Below, one piece after another: positions 23,962-32,604 of a stretch of DNA of 64,000 nucleotides; the stretch's first letter is position 1, and the number at the start of each line of letters is the position of its first letter. The translations under genes and the position numbers were made by a program. A model generated the notes under the pieces. The model ran no database searches, was not told where the DNA came from, and saw only the letters and a list, made by a program, of their open reading frames with translations. Origin of the DNA: Novosphingopyxis sp965218915 (GTDB lineage Bacteria; Pseudomonadota; Alphaproteobacteria; Sphingomonadales; Sphingomonadaceae); the NCBI RefSeq assembly GCF_965218915.1, contig NZ_OZ244708.1, forward strand, positions 2,480,001 to 2,544,000. Direction: 5' to 3'.

Positions 23962-24561
23962 CTAGTCGGTCCTTGCCGGACCGGCGACCCCATCCCGCCG
24001 CTTGCGGCGTAGCGCGAGCAGGTAGATCACCACCGCGATTCCCGCGAACAGGAACCACTGGATCGCATAGGAAAGATGGTTGTTCGGGATGTCCTCGGCC
24101 GAGGGCCTGGTCAGCGGGCGCGTGCCGGGGACAGCGCTTTCGGAGACCAGTTTGATCTCCTTGCCGAACGGCGCGATCGTGCCGTCCACCACCCCGCCCT
24201 TCCAGACGGGCGCGTCCGGCCGATCGGTCCAGCCCACCGCGACATTCGCGCCGGGTCCCTCCGCGCCGCCCGTGCGGCACCGCGCGACATGGGCATAGCC
24301 CGCCCGGCCGTCCACACTGCGCCCGCTCACCGCCCGCCACCCCGTCACCGTGATGCAGTTGACCGAGGAGCGGCGATAAAGCAGCGGCTTGCCCGGCGGC
24401 AGGTTCGCCTGCCAGCTGACCGGCGGCAGATCGGCGGCGGCGGCATATTGCGCGAGGAGCGCCTCCTTTTCGGCTTTCCTCTGAAGCTGCCAGATGCCCA
24501 GCCCGATCATCAGCGCCACCGCCGCGCCGACCAGGATCGTCGGGATCACCGGGAATTTCAT
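23962..24561 (-). CDS. SURF1 family cytochrome oxidase assembly protein
   Basis: The 199-residue inner-membrane protein has an N-terminal helix (about 5-24, ending LGIWQLQRK) and a C-terminal helix (about 165-187), with a periplasmic domain between. This is the SURF1/Shy1 topology. SURF1 proteins help insert haem a into subunit I of aa3 oxidases. NNHLSYAIQWFLFA before the second helix is the family signature. It is the last gene of the cta operon and overlaps DUF983 by 4 bp. Confidence 0.9.
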   Translation of the reverse strand: MKFPVIPTILVGAAVALMIGLGIWQLQRKAEKEALLAQYAAAADLPPVSWQANLPPGKPLLYRRSSVNCITVTGWRAVSGRSVDGRAGYAHVARCRTGGAEGPGANVAVGWTDRPDAPVWKGGVVDGTIAPFGKEIKLVSESAVPGTRPLTRPSAEDIPNNHLSYAIQWFLFAGIAVVIYLLALRRKRRDGVAGPARTD

Positions 24562-24920
24562 CCCGCCCGCCCCTCGCCCGCATCGCTCCGATATTCGAGC
24601 CACAGCATCGCCGCCTTGCCGCCGCGCAGGCCAAGGATCGTCGCCGCCGTCGCCAGCGGAACCCACAGGATGATATGCACCCAGAAAGGCGGCGAAAAGC
24701 TCAGCTGCACGATGATGGCCAGCACCACGAACAGTGTCTCGATCAGCAGAATCAGCGCCGCCGACGCCCCGTCGCCGACATTGAAGCGATCGAAATCGAG
24801 GCCGCAATTCGGGCATATTTGGTCAAAGCGCAGCAGCCCGGCGAACAGGGTCTGCGCCCCGCATCGCGGACACAGGCCCTTCAGGCTCGTTTCGATCAGT
24901 TCGGGCGGAGCGTCCGCCAT
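24558..24920 (-). CDS. DUF983 membrane protein
   Basis: The 120-residue protein has an N-terminal zinc-ribbon-like segment with CPRCG and CPNCG, then two hydrophobic helices (about 54-76 and 80-102). DUF983 genes are routinely found in alphaproteobacterial cytochrome oxidase operons, between ctaE and SURF1, as here. A role in oxidase assembly is likely from context but unproven. The ATG at 24920 is used; a TTG lies one codon upstream. Confidence 0.87.
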   Translation of the reverse strand: MADAPPELIETSLKGLCPRCGAQTLFAGLLRFDQICPNCGLDFDRFNVGDGASAALILLIETLFVVLAIIVQLSFSPPFWVHIILWVPLATAATILGLRGGKAAMLWLEYRSDAGEGRAG

Positions 24921-24939
24921 CAATCGGGTCGGCTCGCGA

Positions 24940-25761
24940 TCACCCGCCGTAGACGGGCGCGCCCCAGCCGCCCCAGACGTAGATCACGATGAACAGGAAC
25001 AGCCACACGACATCGACGAAATGCCAGTACCAGGCCGCCGCCTCGAACCCGAAATGCTTCTGCGGCGTGAAGTCGCCCTTGATCGCGCGGACCAGGCAAA
25101 CGATCAGAAAGATCGTGCCGATCAGGACATGCGCACCGTGGAAGCCGGTCGCCATGAAGAAGCTCGAACCATAGTTCAGCCCGGCGAAATGGAACGGCGC
25201 CTCGATATATTCCACTACCTGGAAAGTCGTGAACGCGATACCGAGTATGATCGTAAGACCGAGACCACGGATCAGGCCCTGGCGATCGCCATGGATCAGC
25301 GAATGATGCGCCCAGGTGACGGTGGTGCCCGAGCACAGCAGGATCATGGTGTTGAGCAGCGGCAGCTTCATCGGGTCGAGCACCTCGACGCCCTTGGGCG
25401 GCCACTGCCCGCCGATCACTTCGGCGGCCGAGGGGAACAGCGAAAAATCGAACCACGCCCAGAACCAGCCGACGAAGAACATCACTTCCGACGCGATGAA
25501 CAGGATCATGCCGTAACGCAGGTGCAACTGCACCACCGGCGTGTGATCGCCCGCATGGCTTTCCGCGATCACATCGCTCCACCAGGCGAAAAAGGTGTAG
25601 AACAGACCGACCACGCCCGCGCCCCAGATCAGCGTGCCATAGGGCATGTCGTGCATCCAGCGCACCAGGCCGAAAAACATGACGAGCGCCGAGACGCTGC
25701 CGATCAGCGGATTGATCGACGTCGGCAGAATATGATAATCGTGGTTCTTCGTACCGGACAT
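24940..25761 (-). CDS. ctaE: Cytochrome c oxidase subunit III
   Basis: This 273-residue integral membrane protein of the aa3-type terminal oxidase has seven hydrophobic helices. Family blocks include FFVGWFWAWFD, WAHHSLIHGDR, FHGAHVLIGT and the C-terminal YWHFVDVVWLFLFI. Subunit III stabilises the enzyme and lines the oxygen path. It lies between ctaG and DUF983. Confidence 0.97.
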   Translation of the reverse strand: MSGTKNHDYHILPTSINPLIGSVSALVMFFGLVRWMHDMPYGTLIWGAGVVGLFYTFFAWWSDVIAESHAGDHTPVVQLHLRYGMILFIASEVMFFVGWFWAWFDFSLFPSAAEVIGGQWPPKGVEVLDPMKLPLLNTMILLCSGTTVTWAHHSLIHGDRQGLIRGLGLTIILGIAFTTFQVVEYIEAPFHFAGLNYGSSFFMATGFHGAHVLIGTIFLIVCLVRAIKGDFTPQKHFGFEAAAWYWHFVDVVWLFLFIVIYVWGGWGAPVYGG

Positions 25762-25813
25762 TCGTGACGTTTCCCTGTGGTCCTCAAGCGCTGCGGCGTA
25801 TCGCGTGTCGGTC

Positions 25814-26392
25814 TTAGCCGCCCTGTTTGTCCGGGTCTACCGGGTAGAATGTGTAACTCAGCGTGATTTCCTCGACCGTCCGGGTGTCGGGATCGGTAGC
25901 GATCTTCGGATCGACGTAGAAGATCACCGGCATGCGCGCCTGCTCGCCGGGCTGCAGCGTCTGCTGGGTGAAACAGAAGCACTGGATCTTCTTGAAATAT
26001 TTGCCGGCCTGCTCGGGCGTCACATTGTAGCTCGCGGTGCCGGTGACGGCGTGATCGGATTTGTTCTCGGCAATGAAGATCGCCATGTCGCGCGCGCCAA
26101 TCGAAACGGTGTCGGTGGGATGCTCGGGCTTGAACGTCCACGGCAGATCGCCGCGATGGTTGGCGTCGAAGCGAATCTGCATCGTCTGGCTGTCGGTCAG
26201 TTGCGTGAAATCGAGCTCGCTCGCCTCGGCCCGGGCGACGGTGCCGTTGAGGCCCGTCGCCTGGCAGAAGATACGGTAGAGCGGCACCGCGGCGAATCCC
26301 ATGCCGACCATGCCCAGCGCCACCGCACCCATCGCCATGCCCACGCGCCGGTTGCGACGCGCGTGCATGTCGCCATGCTTCGGGCCGGTCAT
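25814..26392 (-). CDS. ctaG: Cytochrome c oxidase assembly protein CtaG/Cox11
   Basis: The 192-residue protein delivers copper to the CuB site of subunit I. One N-terminal membrane helix (about 17-37) is followed by C43 and a periplasmic immunoglobulin-like domain with the copper-binding CFCF motif (C138, C140). Length and motif placement are normal. Its ATG overlaps the stop of a 57-codon gene upstream. Confidence 0.96.
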   Translation of the reverse strand: MTGPKHGDMHARRNRRVGMAMGAVALGMVGMGFAAVPLYRIFCQATGLNGTVARAEASELDFTQLTDSQTMQIRFDANHRGDLPWTFKPEHPTDTVSIGARDMAIFIAENKSDHAVTGTASYNVTPEQAGKYFKKIQCFCFTQQTLQPGEQARMPVIFYVDPKIATDPDTRTVEEITLSYTFYPVDPDKQGG

Positions 26393-26562
26393 AACCAGCC
26401 TCCCACCTTCACGACGGTGATGGCGAAGAACAGCACGGCAAGGGCCATCAGCACCACCGCCAGCATATTGGCGCGCGACTGCTGCCTAGCGCGCACATGC
26501 TGACTTTCCTCGCGGGTCAGAGCTTCTTCGCGGGTCTGGGTGCGGCGTTCTTGCCCGGTCAT
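26389..26562 (-). CDS. Small single-helix membrane protein of the oxidase operon
   Basis: This 57-residue reading frame begins MTGQERRTQTREEALTREES and ends in one hydrophobic helix (about 32-51) followed by KVGGWL. Its ATG overlaps the ctaB stop and its TGA overlaps the ctaG start, both as ATGA, so the frame is locked into the operon. Similar small proteins sit between ctaB and ctaG in many alphaproteobacteria and are often called CoxF. A role in oxidase assembly is inferred from position only. Confidence 0.85.
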   Translation of the reverse strand: MTGQERRTQTREEALTREESQHVRARQQSRANMLAVVLMALAVLFFAITVVKVGGWL

Positions 26563-27494
26563 GCGAAGATCATCCGGTCAGCCGCCAGCAGCGCGAACAG
26601 GATGAAAAGATAGAGGATCGAATAGCCGAACAGCCGCTTCTCCGCGCGCATAGCCGCGCTTTCCTCTGCGGTGTTGCGATAGACCTGCAGCGCCAGGCAC
26701 AGGAACACCGCGCTCAGCAGCGTCGATCCCGCCAGATAGAGCGGCCCGGCCAGCCCCAGCAGCGTCGGCGCGATCGCCGCGGCGGCCATCGGGAAGCTGT
26801 AGAAAAACACCTGTCGGCGCGTGGCCTTGCGGCCTGCGACAACGGGCAACATCGGCACGCCAGCCTCGGCATAGTCGCTCTTCACAAACAGCGCGAGCGA
26901 CCAGAAATGCGGCGGCGTCCACAAAAAGATGATCGCGAACATGAGCACCGGCAGCAGGGTGATGTCGCCGGTCACCGCGGCCCAGCCGATCACCGGCGGA
27001 AACGCCCCCGCCGCGCCGCCGATGACGATATTCTGCGGCGTAGCGCGCTTCAGCCACATGGTGTAGACCACGGCATAGAACGCAATAGAAAAGGCGAGCA
27101 GACCGGCGGACAGCCAGTTGACGGCCAGCCCCATGATGGCGACCGAGAAACCGGACAGGATCAATCCGAACTGCAGGGCGGCGTCGCGCCCCATCCGGCC
27201 CGCCGGAAGCGGCCGTCCACGGGTGCGTTTCATCTTGGCGTCGAGATCGCTCTCATACCACTGGTTGAGCGCGCCGCTGGCGCCCGCGGCGACGGCGATG
27301 CAGAGGATCGCGGTGAAGCCGATCACCGGGTGGATATGGCCTGGCGCGGCGAGCATCCCGCACAGCGCGGTGAACACGACGAGGCTCATCACCCGGGGCT
27401 TGGTCAGCGCCCAGAAATCGCGCCAATGCGAAGGCAGCGCGATTTCTCGCGCCGCCACGCCGGTCATGGCAAAGGGTTTTTCGCTTGTGTCCAT
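26559..27494 (-). CDS. ctaB: Protohaem IX farnesyltransferase (haem O synthase)
   Basis: The 311-residue polytopic UbiA-type prenyltransferase converts haem b to haem o, the precursor of haem a for the oxidase. The first aspartate-rich motif is NQWYESDLDAKMKRTRGRPLP, and a second lies around LFVKSDYAEAG. About nine hydrophobic helices are visible. I start at MDTSEKPFAMTG (27494). A family B repeat separates it from ctaD upstream. Confidence 0.95.
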   Translation of the reverse strand: MDTSEKPFAMTGVAAREIALPSHWRDFWALTKPRVMSLVVFTALCGMLAAPGHIHPVIGFTAILCIAVAAGASGALNQWYESDLDAKMKRTRGRPLPAGRMGRDAALQFGLILSGFSVAIMGLAVNWLSAGLLAFSIAFYAVVYTMWLKRATPQNIVIGGAAGAFPPVIGWAAVTGDITLLPVLMFAIIFLWTPPHFWSLALFVKSDYAEAGVPMLPVVAGRKATRRQVFFYSFPMAAAAIAPTLLGLAGPLYLAGSTLLSAVFLCLALQVYRNTAEESAAMRAEKRLFGYSILYLFILFALLAADRMIFA

Positions 27495-27510
27495 TGCAAA
27501 AAAAACCAAT

Positions 27511-27609
27511 TCCGTTCGTCCTGAGCTTGTCGAAGGACTGTCCTTCTTTTTTGATATCGCTCCGGGGCAGGAGGACAGGGCTTCGACAAGCTCAGCCCGA
27601 ACGGGTTTT
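27511..27609. repeat. Dispersed inverted repeat, family B copy 2
   Basis: It starts CCGTTCGTCCTGAGCTTGTC and ends GACAAGCTCAGCCCGAACGG, arms of about 30 bp. It interrupts the cta operon between ctaD and ctaB. The other copy is at 2710-2800. Confidence 0.8.
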
Positions 27610-27625
27610 CAGCTCCTTCCCAGCC

Positions 27626-29308
27626 TCACTTCACGTGCGGCAATGTCTCGAACTGGTGGAACGGCGGCGGGCTGGACAGCGTCCACTCCAGCGTCGTTGC
27701 ACCCTCGCCCCAGGGATTGCCCTCGGCGCGGCGGCCGGCGACCAGCGAGTAGATGATGTTGAACAGGAAGATCAGCGCACCCACGCCCATGATCACGTAG
27801 CCGAACGAGGCGATCTTGTTGAAATAGGCGAACGCCACCGGATAATCCGGAATCCGCCGCGGCATACCCGACTGACCGAGGAAGTGCATCGGGAAGAACA
27901 GCACGTTCACGCCGATGAAGAAGATCCAGAAATGGAGCTTGCCGAGAAACTCGTTGTACATCCGTCCGCTCATTTTGGGGAACCAGTAATAGAAGCCGGC
28001 GAACAGGCTGAACACCGCGCCGAGCGACAGCACGTAATGGAAATGCGCGACGACATAGTAGGTATCGTGCAGCGCATCGTCGATGCCGCCATTGGCGAGC
28101 ACCACGCCGGTCACGCCGCCCACGGTGAACATGAAGATGAAGCCCAGCGCCCACAGCATCGGCGTCTTGAAGCTCACCGAGCCGCCCCACATCGTCGCGA
28201 TCCAGCTGAAGATCTTGATGCCGGTCGGCACCGCGATCACCATCGTCGCGGCGGTGAAGTACATCTTCACGTTCACGCTGAGGCCGGTGGTGAACATATG
28301 GTGCGCCCAGACGACGAAGCCGATCACGCCGATCATCACCATGGCATAGGCCATGCCGAGATAACCGAACACCGGCTTGCGGCTGAACGTCGCCACGATC
28401 TGGCTGATCATACCGAACCCCGGCAGGATCATGATGTAGACTTCAGGGTGTCCGAAGAACCAGAACAGATGCTGGTAAAGCACCGGGTCGCCGCCGGCAG
28501 CCGCATCGAAGAACGCCCCGCCGAAATTGCGGTCGACCAGCAGCATGGTGATCGCCGCCGCGAGCACCGGCAGCGCCAGCAGCAGCAGGAACGCGGTGAC
28601 CAGCACCGACCATACGAACAGCGGCATCTTGTGCAGCGTCATGCCGGGCGCACGCATGTTGAGGATGGTGGCGATGAAGTTGATCGCGCCGAGGATCGAG
28701 GCGGCGCCCGCGAGGTGGAGCGAGAAGATCGCCATGTCGACCGCCGGACCGATCGAGCCGCTCGTCGATAGCGGCGCATAGACCGTCCAGCCGGTGCCAG
28801 CGCCGAGCCCCGTGCCGCCGGGCACGAAGCTGGACCCGAGCAACATGACGAAGGCGACCGCGGTCAGCCAGAAGCTGACATTGTTCATGCGCGGGAAGGC
28901 CATGTCCGGCGCGCCGATCATCAGCGGGACGAACCAGTTGCCGAAACCGCCGATCATCGCCGGCATGACCATGAAGAACACCATGATCAGGCCGTGGGCG
29001 GTGATCAGCACGTTCCACATATGATAGGCCTCGTCGAGGCTCGCGGCGCTGCCGCCCGCCATCGCATTGTGCCAGGTCGCCCAGGTCTGCAAATACTGGA
29101 TGCCGGGCTCGGCCAGCTCCAGGCGCATCAAACCGGAAATCAAGCCGCCGATCACGCCCGCGGTGATCGCGAAGATCAGATAGAGCGTGCCGATGTCCTT
29201 GTGATTGGTCGACATGAACCAGCGGGCGAAAAAGCCCGGCTTGTGGTCCGCATCGTGATGATCATCGGTTTGGGAGAAATCGCCCGGAGTGGCAGCGATG
29301 GTGGTCAT
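27626..29308 (-). CDS. ctaD: Cytochrome c oxidase subunit I
   Basis: The 560-residue catalytic subunit of the aa3 oxidase binds haem a and the haem a3-CuB centre. Visible signatures are WFFGHPEVYIMILPGFG, with the CuB histidine and cross-linked tyrosine, then VWAHHMFTTG and HDTYYVVAHFHYVLS with the haem ligands. Twelve helices fit the length. It lies 14 bp downstream of ctaC. Confidence 0.98.
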   Translation of the reverse strand: MTTIAATPGDFSQTDDHHDADHKPGFFARWFMSTNHKDIGTLYLIFAITAGVIGGLISGLMRLELAEPGIQYLQTWATWHNAMAGGSAASLDEAYHMWNVLITAHGLIMVFFMVMPAMIGGFGNWFVPLMIGAPDMAFPRMNNVSFWLTAVAFVMLLGSSFVPGGTGLGAGTGWTVYAPLSTSGSIGPAVDMAIFSLHLAGAASILGAINFIATILNMRAPGMTLHKMPLFVWSVLVTAFLLLLALPVLAAAITMLLVDRNFGGAFFDAAAGGDPVLYQHLFWFFGHPEVYIMILPGFGMISQIVATFSRKPVFGYLGMAYAMVMIGVIGFVVWAHHMFTTGLSVNVKMYFTAATMVIAVPTGIKIFSWIATMWGGSVSFKTPMLWALGFIFMFTVGGVTGVVLANGGIDDALHDTYYVVAHFHYVLSLGAVFSLFAGFYYWFPKMSGRMYNEFLGKLHFWIFFIGVNVLFFPMHFLGQSGMPRRIPDYPVAFAYFNKIASFGYVIMGVGALIFLFNIIYSLVAGRRAEGNPWGEGATTLEWTLSSPPPFHQFETLPHVK

Positions 29309-29322
29309 GGCTTTTGCGGTCC

Positions 29323-30450
29323 TTACTCGGCTTCGTTCGTCGCAGCGCCAGGCTGCCCGGCTTCCTGCTGGAGCGCCGCCGGATTGCTGGTGGAGACACC
29401 GCCTTCTGCGGGCGGGCTGTCGGATTCAGGCGTGGTCGGCTCGGCCGGAGCGTCGCCCGGCATGGTGCCGCCCTGCGCGCGCACCCAGGCGGCGAACCGT
29501 GCCGGCGGCAACGCCTCCACGGTGATGGGCATGAAGCCGTGGCGCGCGCCGCACAGCTCGGAACACTGGCCGTAATAGACGCCGGGCTTGGTGATCGTCA
29601 GTTGCTTCTCGTTCAGACGGCCCGGAACGGCATCGAGCTTGAACCACAGCGAGGGTACGCCGAAGCTGTGGATCACGTCCGCGCCGGTGGTCTGGATGCG
29701 CAGCGGCACGCCCGCGGGCACGACCATGCGGTTGTCGACGGCCAGCTTATAAGGCTCGCCGCGCGCCACGGCCTGATCCTCGGGCAGCATGTTTGAAATG
29801 ATTTCGAATCCGCCATTGTCGGGATAAGTATAGCCCCAATACCACTGATATCCGGTCGCTTTGACCGTCACCGCGCCCTTGGGTGCGGGATCATATTGCT
29901 TGGCCAGAAGATCGATCGAAGGGATCGCGATGCCGACCAGGATCAACGCCGGAACCAGCGTCCAGATCACCTCGATCGCCGTGTTGTGCGTGGTACGCGA
30001 AGGCTCGGGATTGGCCGAGCGGCGATAGCGCAGGATCACCCAGAACAGCAGCCCCAGCACCACCAGCGAGATCGCTATGCACAGCGGCAGCAGCACATAG
30101 CTGTTGATGTTCTTGGCATATTGCCCGTTCTCGCTGAACTGCTTCTGGAAGTTCACCTCTTCGGGCATCGGCATGCCGATGCCGGGCGTCGGCTTCATCG
30201 GCGTGTAGCCGGGCAGCGATCCGTCGGTCGCCTGTTCCGGCGCGGCGGCCTGGGTATCGATCGCACCCTCGGCGGCCTGATCGCCCTGCGGCAGCGGCGC
30301 CGCGGTTTCCTTCGGCGCGGCCTCGGCCGGAACGCCGGACGCGGGCGAAACCGTGGCACCGCCAGCGGCGGGCATCAACGCCAGTGCGAAAGCCATCAAC
30401 AACATCTTTGGCAGCAACGTCTTTGGCAGAAGCGTCTTTGGACTGTTCAT
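29323..30450 (-). CDS. ctaC: Cytochrome c oxidase subunit II
   Basis: The 375-residue subunit II accepts electrons from cytochrome c through its CuA centre. After an N-terminal signal, a long Ala/Pro/Glu/Gln-rich segment (to about 110) precedes two membrane helices and the cupredoxin domain with GQCSELCGARHGF. About 40 residues after the domain are again Pro/Glu/Ala-rich. The signal region contains TLLPKTLLPKMLL, encoded by three near-identical 15-base units. I start at MNSPKTLLPK (30450). It is the first gene of the cta operon and divergent from pyrE. Confidence 0.95.
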   Translation of the reverse strand: MNSPKTLLPKTLLPKMLLMAFALALMPAAGGATVSPASGVPAEAAPKETAAPLPQGDQAAEGAIDTQAAAPEQATDGSLPGYTPMKPTPGIGMPMPEEVNFQKQFSENGQYAKNINSYVLLPLCIAISLVVLGLLFWVILRYRRSANPEPSRTTHNTAIEVIWTLVPALILVGIAIPSIDLLAKQYDPAPKGAVTVKATGYQWYWGYTYPDNGGFEIISNMLPEDQAVARGEPYKLAVDNRMVVPAGVPLRIQTTGADVIHSFGVPSLWFKLDAVPGRLNEKQLTITKPGVYYGQCSELCGARHGFMPITVEALPPARFAAWVRAQGGTMPGDAPAEPTTPESDSPPAEGGVSTSNPAALQQEAGQPGAATNEAE

Positions 30451-30692
30451 TCGGAAAATCCCGGTACCCCGTTTGATTCGATGCCGCAAACCGATGCGCC
30501 TGATCAACGCAGTAAACCGTTGACGTAAGCGTAAAGCGGAAGCGGAAGGCAAGCGGCCTATAGCCATGGTTGCATCCCGCCTCAAGCTTATCTAGGCGTT
30601 TTTTCATCGTCGTCAAAGGTTCGATTTTCCGCTGAATTCCGCGGATCGTGCCGTTACGAAAACGTCATGAATTTCAGGAGCCGCCCGCTATC
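30451..30692. promoter_or_regulatory. Divergent promoter region ctaC / pyrE
   Basis: A 242-bp gap lies between the starts of ctaC (minus) and pyrE (plus) and must hold both promoters. A CAGGAG ribosome site for pyrE is at 30675-30680. I do not see a reliable -35/-10 pair. Confidence 0.45.
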
Positions 30693-31274
30693 ATGGACGA
30701 AGCAGAGGTTCTCGCCGAATTTCGCGCCTGCGATGCGCTGCTCGAAGGGCATTTCCTGCTATCCTCCGGTCGCCATAGCGCGAGCTACCTGCAATGCGCG
30801 CGCGTGCTGATGAATGCCGAGCGGGCCGCGCGGCTCGCCATGGCGACGGTCCAGCGAATCCCGCGCGAGCTTCGCTGGGAGATCGAGACCGTGGTGTCGC
30901 CGGCGATGGGCGGGCTGATCATCGGCCATGAAATCGGCCGCGCGCTCGGACGCGATGCGATTTTCCTCGAACGGCCCGAAGGCGTCTTCGAGCTGCGCCG
31001 CGGATTCGCGCTGCAACCCGGCGCCAAAGTGCTGATGGTCGAGGATGTGGTGACCACCGGCAAATCCTCGCGCGAGGCGGTCGCGGCGGTCGAGGCCGCG
31101 GGCGGCAGGGTGATCGCCGAAGCTTCGCTGGTCGACCGCTCGGGCGGGAGCGCCGATCTCGGCGTGCCGTTCTTCCCGCTGGTCGCGATCAACGTGCCGA
31201 CCTATGCGCCCGACGAGCTGCCGGCGGAGCTCGCCGCGATCCCCGCGATCAAGCCCGGGAGCCGCAGGCGCTGA
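30693..31274 (+). CDS. pyrE: Orotate phosphoribosyltransferase
   Basis: The 193-residue enzyme joins orotate to PRPP in pyrimidine synthesis. The PRPP-binding motif VLMVEDVVTTGKS is at about 110-122, and the flexible-loop and substrate region is SSGRHSASYLQCARV. I start at MDEAEVLAEF (30693), where CAGGAG precedes at a usable distance. The stop overlaps the apparent CTG start of pdxJ. Confidence 0.95.
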   Translation: MDEAEVLAEFRACDALLEGHFLLSSGRHSASYLQCARVLMNAERAARLAMATVQRIPRELRWEIETVVSPAMGGLIIGHEIGRALGRDAIFLERPEGVFELRRGFALQPGAKVLMVEDVVTTGKSSREAVAAVEAAGGRVIAEASLVDRSGGSADLGVPFFPLVAINVPTYAPDELPAELAAIPAIKPGSRRR

Positions 31275-31999
31275 GCCGCCACCTGCGCCTGGGGGTCAAT
31301 ATCGACCATGTCGCGACCGTGCGCAACGCGCGCGGCGGCGGGCATCCCGATCCTGTGCGCGCGGCCGAGATCGTCGCGCGCACCGGCGGCGACGGTATCA
31401 CCGCGCATCTGCGCGAGGACCGCAGGCATATCCGCGACGACGATCTCAAACGCATCCAGGACGCCACCGACCTGCCGCTCAATCTGGAAATGGCCGCGAC
31501 CGAGGAGATGCTGAAGATCGCGCTGGCTCACCGCCCGCACGCCGCCTGCATCGTCCCCGAAAAGCGCGAGGAGCGCACCACCGAGGGCGGGCTCGACGCG
31601 GCGTCGCGGCACAATCACCTCATGAGCTTCGTCGACCGGCTCGGCGAAGCGGGCATCCGCGTCAGCCTGTTCGTCGAGCCCGAAGCGCGCCAGATCGAGG
31701 CGGCGATGCGGCTCGGCGCGCCGGTGGTCGAATTCCACACCGGCGCATATGCGCTGGCGGAGGGTGAGGACCGCGCGCGGGAACTTGCGCGTATCGCGGA
31801 CGCGGCAGCCCTGGCCGCCAAGAACGGCATCGAACCGCATGCCGGCCACGGGCTGACCTATGACAATGTCGCTCCGGTTGCTGCCATCCCGCAACTGGCC
31901 GAACTGAATATCGGCCATTATCTGATCGGCGAAGCGATCTTCACCGGCTTGGAGGACGCCGTGCGCCGGATGCGCGAACTGATGGACGAAGCGCGGTGA
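31271..31999 (+). CDS. pdxJ: Pyridoxine 5'-phosphate synthase (probable CTG start)
   Basis: The 242-residue TIM-barrel enzyme condenses 1-deoxyxylulose 5-phosphate with 3-amino-2-oxopropyl phosphate to pyridoxine 5'-phosphate. The essential N-terminal block LRLGVNIDHVATVRNARGG, the central HRPHAACIVPEKREE and the phosphate-binding AGHGLTYDNV are all present. The first ATG or GTG in frame (GTG 31319) would cut off the NIDH segment. I find no earlier ATG, GTG or TTG back to about 31200. CTG at 31271, in a CTGA overlap with the pyrE stop, gives the length and N-terminus expected of PdxJ, so a rare CTG start is the best reading. Confidence 0.9.
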   Translation: MSRHLRLGVNIDHVATVRNARGGGHPDPVRAAEIVARTGGDGITAHLREDRRHIRDDDLKRIQDATDLPLNLEMAATEEMLKIALAHRPHAACIVPEKREERTTEGGLDAASRHNHLMSFVDRLGEAGIRVSLFVEPEARQIEAAMRLGAPVVEFHTGAYALAEGEDRARELARIADAAALAAKNGIEPHAGHGLTYDNVAPVAAIPQLAELNIGHYLIGEAIFTGLEDAVRRMRELMDEAR

Positions 32000-32013
32000 G
32001 CGATATGCATCAA

Positions 32014-32146
32014 TCCTCCCCGCTGGCGTGGAGGTGGCAGCCCGCCAGGGCTGACGGAGGGGGCTCTCCTCACGGAGCCTCGTGCAATGAGGCGCTCTCC
32101 CTCCACCACCGCTTCGCGGCGGTCCGCGACCGCGCAAGCGGGGAGG
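32014..32146. repeat. Family F-like inverted repeat between pdxJ and acpS
   Basis: The outer arms TCCTCCCCGCTGGCG and CGCAAGCGGGGAGGA flank further GGAGG/CCTCC-type arms. It nearly fills the 151-bp gap. Confidence 0.7.
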
Positions 32147-32150
32147 ATCT

Positions 32151-32558
32151 ATGATCGTCGGCCTCGGCTCCGACCTGTGCAATATCGAGCGCATCCAGAA
32201 CTCGCTGGACCGCTTCGGCGAGCGCTTCGAGAACCGCGTATTCACCGAACGCGAACGCGCCAAGGCGCGGCGCCGCCCGTTCACCATCGCCGGCACCTAC
32301 GCCAAGCGCTTCGCGGCAAAGGAGGCCTTTTCGAAGGCGGTCGGCACCGGTTTCCGCAAAGCCGTGTTCATGCGGGACATCGGCGTGGTCAACAAACCGT
32401 CGGGCGCGCCGACGCTGCATCTCGAAGGCGGGGCCAAGGAGGCACTGGACAAATTGATACCCGCGGGCCACGAAGCGCATGTTCATTTGACGCTCACCGA
32501 CGATCATCCATGGGCGCAGGCATTCGTGATCATCGAGGCGCTGCCGATAACCGGCTGA
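32151..32558 (+). CDS. acpS: Holo-[acyl-carrier-protein] synthase
   Basis: The 135-residue trimeric enzyme attaches 4'-phosphopantetheine from CoA to acyl carrier protein. The magnesium-binding start MIVGLGSDLCNIERI and the RFAAKEAFSKAVGTG motif are both intact. The gene leads lepB by 46 bp and follows a repeat element. Confidence 0.96.
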   Translation: MIVGLGSDLCNIERIQNSLDRFGERFENRVFTERERAKARRRPFTIAGTYAKRFAAKEAFSKAVGTGFRKAVFMRDIGVVNKPSGAPTLHLEGGAKEALDKLIPAGHEAHVHLTLTDDHPWAQAFVIIEALPITG

Positions 32559-32604
32559 TCCTCGCCAACAACCGATATCATTCCTTCAGAAGGCACATAA
32601 TTTC

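Noticed and set aside
24076..25767. 563-codon open frame on the plus strand across SURF1, DUF983 and ctaE
   Set aside because: It is antisense to three clearly recognised oxidase genes; its translation is His/Arg/Asp-rich without any family motif, the usual shadow in GC-rich DNA.
27485..28771. 428-codon open frame antisense to ctaD
   Set aside because: It begins inside a family B repeat and mirrors the codon bias of ctaD; no motif supports it.
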